Of a stretch of 14,917 nt of DNA, positions 1 through 5,922 are shown in pieces (position 1 is the first letter of the stretch; each line of letters opens with the position of its first letter). The notes under the pieces are model-generated. The model searched no databases, was not told the origin of the DNA, and saw only the letters and a program-made list of their open reading frames with translations. The DNA comes from an uncultured Rhodobacter sp. (lineage in GTDB: Bacteria > Pseudomonadota > Alphaproteobacteria > Rhodobacterales > Rhodobacteraceae), in NCBI GenBank assembly GCA_937901435.1, contig CALGTJ010000820.1, positions 1 through 14,917 on the forward strand. Direction: 5' to 3'. Position numbers and translations under genes: made by a program.

Positions 1-54
1 TTCACCCGGAGATTACGCCGCCTTCAAATTTCCACCACCTTCGCGACACGACCC

Positions 55-2439
55 TCACCCCCCCTTAACGTTTATCTTCGGATTGATGAGATAGGCCTCC
101 AAAGGCTTGCCACCGGTTTCCTGACGGCTAGCGCGCAGCCACCCATGTTCGATCAGAATTGCAATCGCCTCTGTAGCATTTTCACGTGATGTTAGGTTGG
201 CCCAGCCGTTTCGATACACATCGCGTATTGTGAACCGGTCACACACTTTTGCTGTCTCTATCTTGTCTGCCAGCGACTTCGCAGAGAGATCACCACTATT
301 CTTGGCGCTGGCGTAAACGCGGCGCGCATGAGCCCACAAATATGGGTGCCACTTTATGGCGCGACCGAGCGCCAGCTTGGTGATAGGCCCGGTTCCGCCG
401 TCAATCAGATGAAACAGAAGCGCCAACGCCGGTATCAGACTGCGGTACTTCGCAAGGTGCGACTCCATCGCAGGATGCCGTTCCCCTGAGCGTAGCGCCA
501 ACTCCACTTTCTCACGCCATTTGTCGAAAGTTTCCTGCGCTTCATCTGTGAAGTGCAGCCAAGCAGGTGATTCAGGGTCTATTCCTCGCTTTGCACCGAT
601 TGCACTCGGATCAATCCCCCGAAGATTTCGGAAAACCTCCACAACCGCGTCTTCGGCAGCGATGTCAGGCTTCCGATCGATATTCTTCCATTCTTTGTTA
701 AGGTCAGGCCAAACCACCATCTGAAACCGCTGCATCAAACCATCATCGCCAGCCCCACCATGGGTGGCCGCCCGGATGTAGTTTTGCAGCTTGCCGGGTT
801 GAATCCCGCCAAACATGAGAATGTTCAAGGTTTTGATATGGTCACTACCACGGCCAACGCGATCGACCTGAAACGAATTTAAGCCGTTCCAACCCTCAAG
901 ATAAAACGCTCGATCTGCCTCGCGCCCCTCGGCACGCAGGTTTTCCATCCACCCAGTAAGTTCATCGCGCACGTTTATTATCCCACGCGGAGATGCCGCA
1001 CAGAGCATCGCCAATTTTGGCGCCGTGGCATCATTGGTCACAAGGCGCTCCGGTTCTGGTTGAACCGGCGCTGCCGGCATCGCATCGGCGTTGACAGGGC
1101 TGCCTTTCTTTACCGCACTCTCGATCGACTTCCTTTCCACATCGTAGCGCAGTTTCTCGAGTTCGTGCTGTCGCAAACGTAATTCGTGTTCTTGAAGCAT
1201 TTCCTTTTCGAGCGCGTACAATGGCTTAAGCGCCATTGAAATCACCGGCGACTTCATCATGCCCGGACGCGCCACAACGGCGCCCCAAAGCGTTGTGGGA
1301 ACAAGCCACCCAATGTCACGAGCCTTGGGAGCAACAACAACCCGGTTCCCCAGTGCGGCTGCGCTAGCGACGATTAGCGGTGCGGCAATAAAATCCGCTG
1401 GGCACTGCATCCTCTCAGCGGCATCCTGAACGAACGCGCGGTATGCGTCGGGCAACAAACCAAAATTGAAAGGCGGGACATCTGGAAGACCAAATTCGAT
1501 GGGCTTCGGGTCGGGCCATGTAGCAGGGTTTGTTTGCACCCCAATCGTTTGCCCCTCAAGTGGATCGACTTTGGCTTGCCCTGCGTATCGGTTAATCAGT
1601 CCTTCCAGCTCATCATCGTCAATGGGTGGCCTGAACCGCTCTTGGTTCGCCTGACGTGCCGCAAGAGCAAGAACGTCTTCAGGAATACCGCGACCACGCA
1701 GTGAACCGATATAGGCCAGCATCGTTGCGTTACGTGATCCCTCGCCCACGGCGGCGGGTAATTCAAACCCGCCACCTGCGTTTTCGAACCGGTTACGGAC
1801 TGCGGTAGCCGCAGGCTTCGCCTCTTGTCGCTTCGAGCTACCGAACCACTCCTGCTCAAACCGTTCAAGCTCCGGCCCCACTTCGACAACCTCGCCAGCC
1901 CCATGCCCAGTGACGGTAAGAAATCGCCCCTTGGAGTACATTTCGCGGTTGTTTTTGTTCCCCCCTTTCAAGGGCTTCGGGTAGGTGACAAATGCACGGA
2001 CACCAGTGCCTGACGGTGAAATTTCGTGATATGAGTCCCCGAGCGACGTTAGCACACCTTGAACTTCTTTGCTTATAACAGGTTTGCCGCCTTCTGATGT
2101 AACGCATTGATCGAAATCCAAGCCGATCAGGTACAACGGTGTGCCGTCCTCTCTTTGCATGATCGGTTCGGGTTCGGAGGGCAGGTCAAAAAAGATACCG
2201 GCAACCGGACGGCGCCCAGCTTTGCCGCCCTTATAGATTCCCACTGCGGTCTCAATGTCGCGCCAAGCCTCTGGGCTATGGGCATTCGTATTCGCACCCG
2301 TCACCGGATGAACCGGGACTTTTCCGAAGCGCCCCCCGGGCTTTTCACCATCAGTCGCCCATACCCCCCACCGATGAATACGCTTCAAAAGGTCAGGGAC
2401 GTTTTCCGGCAGAACAGATAAAACCAAGGGCTCGCTCAT
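55..2439 (-). CDS. Prim-pol / DUF3987 replication protein (primase-helicase-like) of the mobile element
   Basis: This 794-residue protein is probably the replication initiator of the element, combining primase-polymerase and helicase-like parts. Residues about 1-200 look like an archaeo-eukaryotic primase-polymerase domain of the phage NrS-1 type: metal-binding DFD at 108-110, SPSGTGVR at 141-148, and GRFLTVTG at 171-178. Residues about 225-290 resemble a primase C-terminal (PriCT-1) helical domain. Residues about 320-700 match the DUF3987 ATPase-like family, with a degenerate Walker A PGMMKS at 392-397 and an acidic RDEL pair at 491-494. A charged helical insert lies at about 405-450. The C-terminal 80 residues look like a winged helix. 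The start ATG overlaps the stop of the preceding small gene (ATGA at 2436-2439) and has a G-rich Shine-Dalgarno, so the two are probably translationally coupled. Domain names are from pattern recognition, not a search. Confidence 0.85.
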   Translation of the reverse strand: MSEPLVLSVLPENVPDLLKRIHRWGVWATDGEKPGGRFGKVPVHPVTGANTNAHSPEAWRDIETAVGIYKGGKAGRRPVAGIFFDLPSEPEPIMQREDGTPLYLIGLDFDQCVTSEGGKPVISKEVQGVLTSLGDSYHEISPSGTGVRAFVTYPKPLKGGNKNNREMYSKGRFLTVTGHGAGEVVEVGPELERFEQEWFGSSKRQEAKPAATAVRNRFENAGGGFELPAAVGEGSRNATMLAYIGSLRGRGIPEDVLALAARQANQERFRPPIDDDELEGLINRYAGQAKVDPLEGQTIGVQTNPATWPDPKPIEFGLPDVPPFNFGLLPDAYRAFVQDAAERMQCPADFIAAPLIVASAAALGNRVVVAPKARDIGWLVPTTLWGAVVARPGMMKSPVISMALKPLYALEKEMLQEHELRLRQHELEKLRYDVERKSIESAVKKGSPVNADAMPAAPVQPEPERLVTNDATAPKLAMLCAASPRGIINVRDELTGWMENLRAEGREADRAFYLEGWNGLNSFQVDRVGRGSDHIKTLNILMFGGIQPGKLQNYIRAATHGGAGDDGLMQRFQMVVWPDLNKEWKNIDRKPDIAAEDAVVEVFRNLRGIDPSAIGAKRGIDPESPAWLHFTDEAQETFDKWREKVELALRSGERHPAMESHLAKYRSLIPALALLFHLIDGGTGPITKLALGRAIKWHPYLWAHARRVYASAKNSGDLSAKSLADKIETAKVCDRFTIRDVYRNGWANLTSRENATEAIAILIEHGWLRASRQETGGKPLEAYLINPKINVKGG

Positions 2440-2645
2440 TTCTCACCCCCCAAAGACTGCTCACGCCAGAGACATACATCCTCCTCAGCCCAGATCGACC
2501 GATAGCCAAGATTGCTCGGTTTGGAGAACTTTCCTTCCCAGATGTTGCCAGTTACGCATTTTGTGATTTTATCTTCGCTGTCCAATTCGAAGCGCTTGCC
2601 CAGCGTCGACAGTTGGACCGACTTTATGACGGTAACGTATGACAT
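2436..2645 (-). CDS. Small hypothetical protein upstream of the prim-pol gene
   Basis: This is a 69-residue protein that I do not recognise. It is basic and polar, with no membrane segment and no clear domain; it ends in a tryptophan-rich stretch with SIWAEEDVCLW. Its stop overlaps the start of the replication protein by ATGA, which indicates one operon and translational coupling. I chose the ATG at 2645 because GGAGG lies 5 bases upstream; an ATG at 2657 would add four residues (MEGL) and has only AAGGA. Small proteins in this position in satellite-like elements are often DNA-binding or replication accessory factors, but nothing in the sequence proves that. Confidence 0.65.
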   Translation of the reverse strand: MSYVTVIKSVQLSTLGKRFELDSEDKITKCVTGNIWEGKFSKPSNLGYRSIWAEEDVCLWREQSLGGEK

Positions 2646-2650
2646 TAGAC

Positions 2651-2669
2651 CCTCCATTTTCCTTGGAGG
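2651..2669 (-). promoter_or_regulatory. Hairpin covering the ribosome binding site of the small gene
   Basis: On the minus strand CCTCCA and TGGAGG pair as a 6-bp stem around a 7-base loop. The 3' arm contains the GGAGG that serves the ATG at 2645. In the mRNA the site could therefore be sequestered, which would limit translation of the small gene and of the coupled replication gene. The alternative ATG at 2657 would lie in the loop. The structure is seen directly; its regulatory role is inferred. Confidence 0.4.
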
Positions 2670-2710
2670 CGCCCCGCAGACATGCTAACAAACAGATGCC
2701 AAACTGTTCG

Positions 2711-2742
2711 ACCGCGTGCCTTCGGGCGCGCGGTTTTTATTT
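2711..2742 (+). terminator. Intrinsic terminator reading on the plus strand, inside the element
   Basis: CCGCGTGCC (2712-2720) pairs with GGCGCGCGG (2725-2733) through a TTCG tetraloop, with one G-U pair, and is followed by TTTTTATTTT. This is a textbook intrinsic terminator for rightward transcription. No plus-strand protein gene lies upstream, whereas every gene here is on the minus strand. It starts just beyond the stop codon of the AlpA-like gene; read leftward the hairpin lacks a U-tract, so it should terminate minus-strand transcripts poorly. Its target may be an antisense RNA or read-through from the other direction. Confidence 0.65.
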
Positions 2743-2982
2743 TGAGTTGCCGGTGAGGTATGCACGCACATCACTAACGCGCCAGCGAGCTGACTTCGGG
2801 CCGATATGGATCGGTCGAGCAAGGCGATTGGCGGCAATATCTCGGTAAATCGACGACTTACTCCTGCAAGACAGGGCAATGATGGTTTTCAGGTTTACGA
2901 GTGCTTCTTCAGGCAAAGCATCGAATGCAGCTATGCTGTCAGGCAAGCAGCGCGCACAACTATTGGCGAATGCCAGTTTCAT
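2737..2982 (-). CDS. AlpA-like helix-turn-helix regulator / excisionase
   Basis: This 81-residue protein is probably the DNA-binding regulator or excisionase of the element. The C-terminal half (about residues 30-77) has the AlpA/MerR-like pattern: a helix-turn-helix with SKSSIYRDIAANRL followed by the wing and WRVSDVRAYL. AlpA of cryptic prophage and P4-type elements activates integrase and excision; that is family knowledge. The N-terminal 30 residues contain two cysteines and are not recognised. The start is the ATG at 2982, with GGAGG five bases upstream; a GTG at 2994 would place the Shine-Dalgarno inside the gene. It is separated by about 90 bases from the small gene and by about 255 bases from the integrase stop, and that larger gap probably holds its promoter and operators. 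Confidence 0.8.
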   Translation of the reverse strand: MKLAFANSCARCLPDSIAAFDALPEEALVNLKTIIALSCRSKSSIYRDIAANRLARPIHIGPKSARWRVSDVRAYLTGNSK

Positions 2983-3237
2983 GGCGTCCTCCACAATGTA
3001 ATGAATTAGGCGACATCAATAAGCTCCAGCCTGACTGGTCAGCTTAATCACTTCCGTCGATCGGTGGGACTAGGTATGCTCATGGCGCCTGCTCGTTATT
3101 AAAACAGGTATGCCTACAGCGTCTAATCCGTACGCCCAATTTGGGAAAATCATAAATCCCAACAGGGGTCAAGGCGTATTTTGTGGCGTCAGCAATATAA
3201 ACCACAACATGTAGCGCAAACGCACAAATATTAAGGC
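2983..3237. promoter_or_regulatory. Intergenic control region between integrase and AlpA-like gene
   Basis: This gap contains no convincing gene. It holds several repeats that could be operators or recombinase/excisionase sites: the palindrome CTGACTGGTCAG at 3031-3042, lying within a looser AAGCT/AGCTT repeat (3021-3045); the direct repeat AGGTATGC at 3072-3079 and 3106-3113, 34 bases apart; and the inverted repeat TTGGGA/TCCCAA at 3141-3162. I could not identify a clear -35/-10 pair for the AlpA-like gene. The repeats are seen directly; their function is inferred from the position upstream of a regulator. Confidence 0.4.
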
Positions 3238-4434
3238 CTACCCACTTACATGCACAGCCCATACTTCCATTACTTCTCGCCGCTGTTCCAGCAAGTCAGT
3301 TCGATGGTAAGCTGCCTCGGTATAATCTCGGATCGTATGCGCAAGCGCGCGCTCTGCCAAATCCCGTGACATACCGGTTTCACTGGCCCAATCACGGAAC
3401 GATGATCTGAATCCATGTGCAGTCGCCACTCGACCCGGTACATCGCTAACCGCCTTGTGGTGGCGTAGGAATTTTGTCAGCGCCATATCGGTCAAAACGG
3501 CACCTCGAGGCGAAGGAAACACCAACTCATCGTGTCCGCCTATCTCCCTCCGCTTTTCCAATATGTCCATCGCCCGACCAGAGAGTGGAACCCTATGAAC
3601 CACCTTAGCTTTCATACGATATGCAGGCACGATCCAAGTTTCTGACAACAGATCGACCTCGTCCCATGTCATACCCCGCGTTTCACCTGATCGCGCGGCC
3701 GTAAGGATCGTAAACTCCAACAAGTGTCGTGTGACATCCTCGTCCGCATGTACGACCTCCTGAACGAACTGAGGCACCATGCGCCAAGGCATCGCAGGGT
3801 GATGTACTGAAAGCCGCGCAGACGCGCTTTGCTTGGGCAACAACATGTCCACCATGTCGACTGGGTTCCCTTGCACATATTCCTTGCCCCAAGACCACTT
3901 CATCACTGAATGACAGCGCTGTTTCACCCGGCGTGCCGTTTCGGGTTTGGTTGACCATATGGGTCGCAAGACATCCGCGAAGTCAGCCGGTTTGAGCATG
4001 TCGACCTGACGCCCCCCGATCACCGGGAAGGCGTAAGTGGTCAACGTGTTGATCCATTGATCTACGTGCTTTCCGTTAGACCACGCAGACTTGTGCTCCT
4101 CGTGGACAGTTCGAGCCGCTTCTTCGAATGTCGGGACCTGCACAAGACTTGCGGCTTGTTCTTTCTTCTTCCGGGTTTCAGCTATCGGGTCCAAACCAGA
4201 AGATATTAGCTTCCGGGCGGCGAGAGCACGGTCTCGAGCGTCAGCGATACTTACCTCGGGATAGACCCCAAGCCCCATATCCCGTCGACGGTTCGTTTCA
4301 GGCGAGACAAAGCGGAGCTGCCAGTTACCACACCCGTTTGCTGCCGCTGGAATCAACCGCAACCCTGTTACCGTTCCGTCGGCCACCGGTTTGTCGCCCG
4401 GTTTGATCCTACGTGCTTTAGTTTCTGTCAGCAT
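3238..4434 (-). CDS. Tyrosine recombinase/integrase with DUF4102-type arm-binding domain
   Basis: This 398-residue site-specific recombinase probably integrates and excises the element at tRNA-Ser. Residues about 1-90 match the arm-DNA-binding (DUF4102) domain of P4-type integrases (MLTETKARRIKPGDKP at the start, MGLGVYPEVSIADAR at 53-67). Residues about 100-190 are the SAM-like core-binding domain. The catalytic domain shows R248 (TAARSGE), H340 and R343 (HGFRSSFRDWA), H366 (ALAHT) and the probable nucleophile Y376 (EAAYHRTD). The length is normal and all catalytic residues are present, so it looks functional. The start is the ATG at 4434 with GAGG seven bases upstream. It reads away from tRNA-Ser, whose 3' end lies 168 bases upstream of its start, the usual arrangement for tRNA-targeting integrases. 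Confidence 0.95.
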   Translation of the reverse strand: MLTETKARRIKPGDKPVADGTVTGLRLIPAAANGCGNWQLRFVSPETNRRRDMGLGVYPEVSIADARDRALAARKLISSGLDPIAETRKKKEQAASLVQVPTFEEAARTVHEEHKSAWSNGKHVDQWINTLTTYAFPVIGGRQVDMLKPADFADVLRPIWSTKPETARRVKQRCHSVMKWSWGKEYVQGNPVDMVDMLLPKQSASARLSVHHPAMPWRMVPQFVQEVVHADEDVTRHLLEFTILTAARSGETRGMTWDEVDLLSETWIVPAYRMKAKVVHRVPLSGRAMDILEKRREIGGHDELVFPSPRGAVLTDMALTKFLRHHKAVSDVPGRVATAHGFRSSFRDWASETGMSRDLAERALAHTIRDYTEAAYHRTDLLEQRREVMEVWAVHVSG

Positions 4435-4448
4435 GGCATCACCTCAAA

Positions 4449-4477
4449 CCCACACTTGACCCCACATTTAGCGTGGG
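4449..4477. repeat. TGTGGG repeats in the integrase leader (candidate arm-type sites)
   Basis: CCCACA occurs at 4449-4454 and 4461-4466, exactly 12 bases apart, and CCCAC at 4461-4465 pairs with GTGGG at 4473-4477 to form a 5-bp hairpin with a 7-base loop. Integrases of the DUF4102 group bind short repeated arm sites near their own gene, which makes these good candidates. The repeats are visible; binding is inferred. Confidence 0.45.
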
Positions 4478-4554
4478 ATTTAGAGAGGCGAGGCGAAACC
4501 GGATGAGACACGACTAGCCCCGCAACCTCTTGCATTTATGGGATTATAGGACAC

Positions 4555-4583
4555 AATTTACCTGAAAAAACAAACTCTGTCAA
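4555..4583 (-). promoter_or_regulatory. Probable integrase promoter
   Basis: On the minus strand a perfect TTGACA (4578-4583) is followed by a 17-base spacer and TAAATT (4555-4560). A perfect TATAAT lies 12 bases further on (4543-4548) but without a good -35 box. The promoter lies between the tRNA 3' end and the integrase and gives a leader of about 115 bases that contains the TGTGGG repeats. Confidence 0.6.
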
Positions 4584-4589
4584 AGAGTT
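4573..4589. promoter_or_regulatory. 17-bp palindrome over the integrase -35 box (candidate operator)
   Basis: On the minus strand the sequence reads AACTCT-TTGAC-AGAGTT, a perfect 6+5+6 inverted repeat. Its centre is the -35 hexamer of the integrase promoter. A dimeric repressor or the AlpA-like protein bound here would directly block or control RNA polymerase. The geometry is seen; the binding protein is unknown. Confidence 0.5.
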
Positions 4590-4602
4590 AAGATGAGGAA
4601 AG

Positions 4603-4633
4603 TGGCGGAGAGACAGGGATTCGAACCCTGGGA
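4603..4633. other. Probable attachment-site core in the tRNA-Ser 3' end
   Basis: The 3' end of the tRNA (T arm, acceptor strand and CCA) faces the integrase. Recombinases of this family commonly use the T-arm and 3' end of a tRNA as the crossover region and leave a direct repeat at the other end of the element. The repeat partner is not in the window, so the exact core length is unknown and the span given here is an estimate. Confidence 0.5.
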
Positions 4634-4690
4634 GGCTTGCACCTCAACGGTTTTCAAGACCGCCGCATTCGACCACTCTGCCACCTCTCC
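4603..4690 (-). tRNA. tRNA-Ser (anticodon UGA)
   Basis: The minus strand folds as a serine tRNA: acceptor GGAGAGG paired with TCTCTCC (one G-U), discriminator G, encoded CCA, anticodon loop CTTGAAA with anticodon TGA on a 5-bp stem, a variable arm of class II size, and a T arm with GGTTCGAATCC. The gene is complete at 88 bases, so insertion of the neighbouring element has kept or rebuilt it. It reads UCA and other UCN codons. Confidence 0.97.
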
Positions 4691-4699
4691 GTTCGACAT

Positions 4700-4729
4700 C
4701 TCATAGCCTTATCCGCCGGGGGAGTTCAA
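4700..4729 (-). promoter_or_regulatory. Probable tRNA-Ser promoter
   Basis: On the minus strand TTGAAC (4724-4729) and TATGAG (4700-4705) are separated by 18 bases, and the -10 box ends about 9 bases before the mature tRNA 5' end. The spacing fits a stable-RNA promoter. Confidence 0.5.
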
Positions 4730-4890
4730 GCAGAAGCGAAATGACACAGATTGGGGCCGAATTTCGCCAAAACGAAGACAGCATTTTTCTTTGAAGTCAT
4801 GAATTGAGTATGGTCCGCTTCATCGTGCGCAGGCCCGCGTGCGATATCGAGCAAAAAAGCGTGGAAAAACTGCGCACAAGGGGGCACGGT

Positions 4891-5793
4891 ATGGCAAGAA
4901 AACGGATAGGGCACCTCGCTCTTCTGATGAGCAGCGCAGTCTTTCTGGCGGCCTGTGAAGACGGCGGAAACGCGAATTTATTCAAGAAAAAGGACGCTGG
5001 CGCAGAGGTCAGCCTGAATGAGGTGCCCAGTGCAACGTCTGTCAAGCTGGTCGAACGCGACGTCGAAGCGCCTGAGGCGTTTCAGGTCTCCGAGATCGGG
5101 CTTTGGGACGGGCGGCCCTCTTTGGGCGGGGTCTGGGTGGCACATCCGGACGTCACAGAACCCGAACGGGTGATCATCCGTAACGAAGAAAGTGGCAAAT
5201 TTGTCATTGGTGCGCTGTTCAAGCGCGAGCGCGACAATCCGGGTCCAAAGTTTCAGGTCAGCTCTGACGCGGCAAGCGCGCTTGGCATGTTGGCCGGCGC
5301 TCCGGACAAGCTGAATGTGACCGCCCTGCGCCGTCAAGAAGTGCCGATCGGCGGAAATGCTCCGATTGCGGGCGGCTCTGAAACCCTGCCAGAGGCAGCC
5401 CCGATAGAGACCGCCTCGCTTGACCCGATCTCGGCCGCCTCTTCTGCCCTTGACCGGGTCGATGCCGAGACCGCCAAGCCCGCCGCGGTTGCGGCACCAG
5501 TGCTGGCTTCTGCCCCCGCGGCACCCAAGCCCAAACCAAAGCCGAGACCCGCGTCTAAACTGGAAAAGCCCTATATTCAGATCGGTTATTTCAGCGTTGA
5601 AGAGAATGCCAACAACACCGGCGTTGCCCTGCGCAATGTGGGCGTCGTGCCAAAGATCATCAAAAACGAGACCAGCGGCAAGACCTATTTCCGCGTGACT
5701 GTGGGCCCTGCTACCAGTTCCTCTGAACGGGCGACCCTGCTGAAAAAGGTCAAGGATCTCGGCTATTCGGACGCCTATTTCGTCACAAACTAG
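4891..5793 (+). CDS. Lipoprotein with C-terminal SPOR domain (cell-wall associated)
   Basis: This 300-residue envelope protein begins with a lipoprotein signal: basic RKR, a hydrophobic core, and the lipobox LAAC with the lipidated cysteine at residue 22. The start is the ATG at 4891, preceded by AGGGGG; an upstream start at 4804 would put about 29 residues before the signal peptide. Residues about 65-148 (from GLWDGRPSLGG to NVTALRR) faintly resemble the double-psi barrel of RlpA-type proteins. Residues about 165-225 are a low-complexity Ala/Pro/Lys linker. Residues 226-300 form a SPOR domain (KPYIQIGYFS ... YFRVTVGP ... LGYSDAYFV), which binds denuded septal peptidoglycan. The neighbouring carboxypeptidase supports a cell-wall role. 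Lytic activity cannot be claimed because the RlpA catalytic residues are not clear. Confidence 0.85.
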   Translation: MARKRIGHLALLMSSAVFLAACEDGGNANLFKKKDAGAEVSLNEVPSATSVKLVERDVEAPEAFQVSEIGLWDGRPSLGGVWVAHPDVTEPERVIIRNEESGKFVIGALFKRERDNPGPKFQVSSDAASALGMLAGAPDKLNVTALRRQEVPIGGNAPIAGGSETLPEAAPIETASLDPISAASSALDRVDAETAKPAAVAAPVLASAPAAPKPKPKPRPASKLEKPYIQIGYFSVEENANNTGVALRNVGVVPKIIKNETSGKTYFRVTVGPATSSSERATLLKKVKDLGYSDAYFVTN

Positions 5794-5822
5794 ACAGCAT
5801 GGCGATTAGGGTTTGAACTGTC

Positions 5823-5854
5823 CGGCAAATGCCCCCAAATTCGGGGGGCTGCCG
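5823..5854 (+). terminator. Strong stem-loop between the SPOR lipoprotein and carboxypeptidase genes
   Basis: GCCCCC (5831-5836) pairs with GGGGGC (5844-5849), and the stem continues after a 3-base bulge as CGGCA (5823-5827) with TGCCG (5850-5854). No U-tract follows (TAAAAC), so it may act as a weak terminator or an RNA-stabilising hairpin. A TTGAAC lies at 5813-5818, but the downstream -10 candidate is poor. Confidence 0.4.
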
Positions 5855-5922
5855 TAAAACAGAGGCGGGCTCGCTTTGGCTTGCTCGGGTCCGCCGCGCC
5901 CTGAAAGGACTCTGGTCACCAA

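Larger units (their letters stand above)
2645..2742 (+). ncRNA. Candidate small antisense RNA opposite the small-gene leader
   Basis: The roughly 100 bases ending at the plus-strand terminator could fold into three successive stem-loops: CCTCCA/TGGAGG (2651-2669), AACAG/CTGTT (2691-2708) and the terminator. The RNA would be fully complementary to the leader and start of the minus-strand small gene. A weak promoter candidate lies just upstream, TTGGAC at 2613-2618 and TATGAC at 2638-2643, but its spacer is 19 bases. The terminator is solid; the transcript itself is inferred. A bidirectional structural role of the DNA remains possible. Confidence 0.3.
1..4602. mobile_element. Right end of a tRNA-Ser-integrated element (P4-satellite-like or ICE-like), partial
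   Basis: The segment carries, all on the minus strand, an integrase next to the 3' end of tRNA-Ser, an AlpA-like regulator, a small unknown gene and a prim-pol/DUF3987 replication protein. That gene set and order is typical of P4-like satellites and related tRNA-integrated islands. Base composition is visibly less GC-rich and more AT-tracted than the chromosome right of the tRNA. The right boundary is placed at the tRNA 3' end because the integrase is oriented and placed as in known tRNA-targeting elements. No second copy of the tRNA 3' end was found between 1 and 4600, so the left attachment site and any cargo, capsid or defence genes lie outside the window. Whether it is a satellite, a plasmid-like element or a decayed prophage cannot be decided here. 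Confidence 0.8.

Noticed and set aside
1..54. Possible start of another minus-strand gene just after the replication protein
   Set aside because: All three minus-strand frames here either run into stops or are too short to judge.
2639..3009. Two short plus-strand open frames in the alpA region
   Set aside because: They lie opposite the AlpA-like gene and cross the plus-strand terminator; no ribosome binding site or domain supports them.
3080..3262. Minus-strand open frame of 60 codons overlapping the end of the integrase gene
   Set aside because: There is no Shine-Dalgarno in a good place, it overlaps the integrase end in another frame, and it resembles no known small protein.
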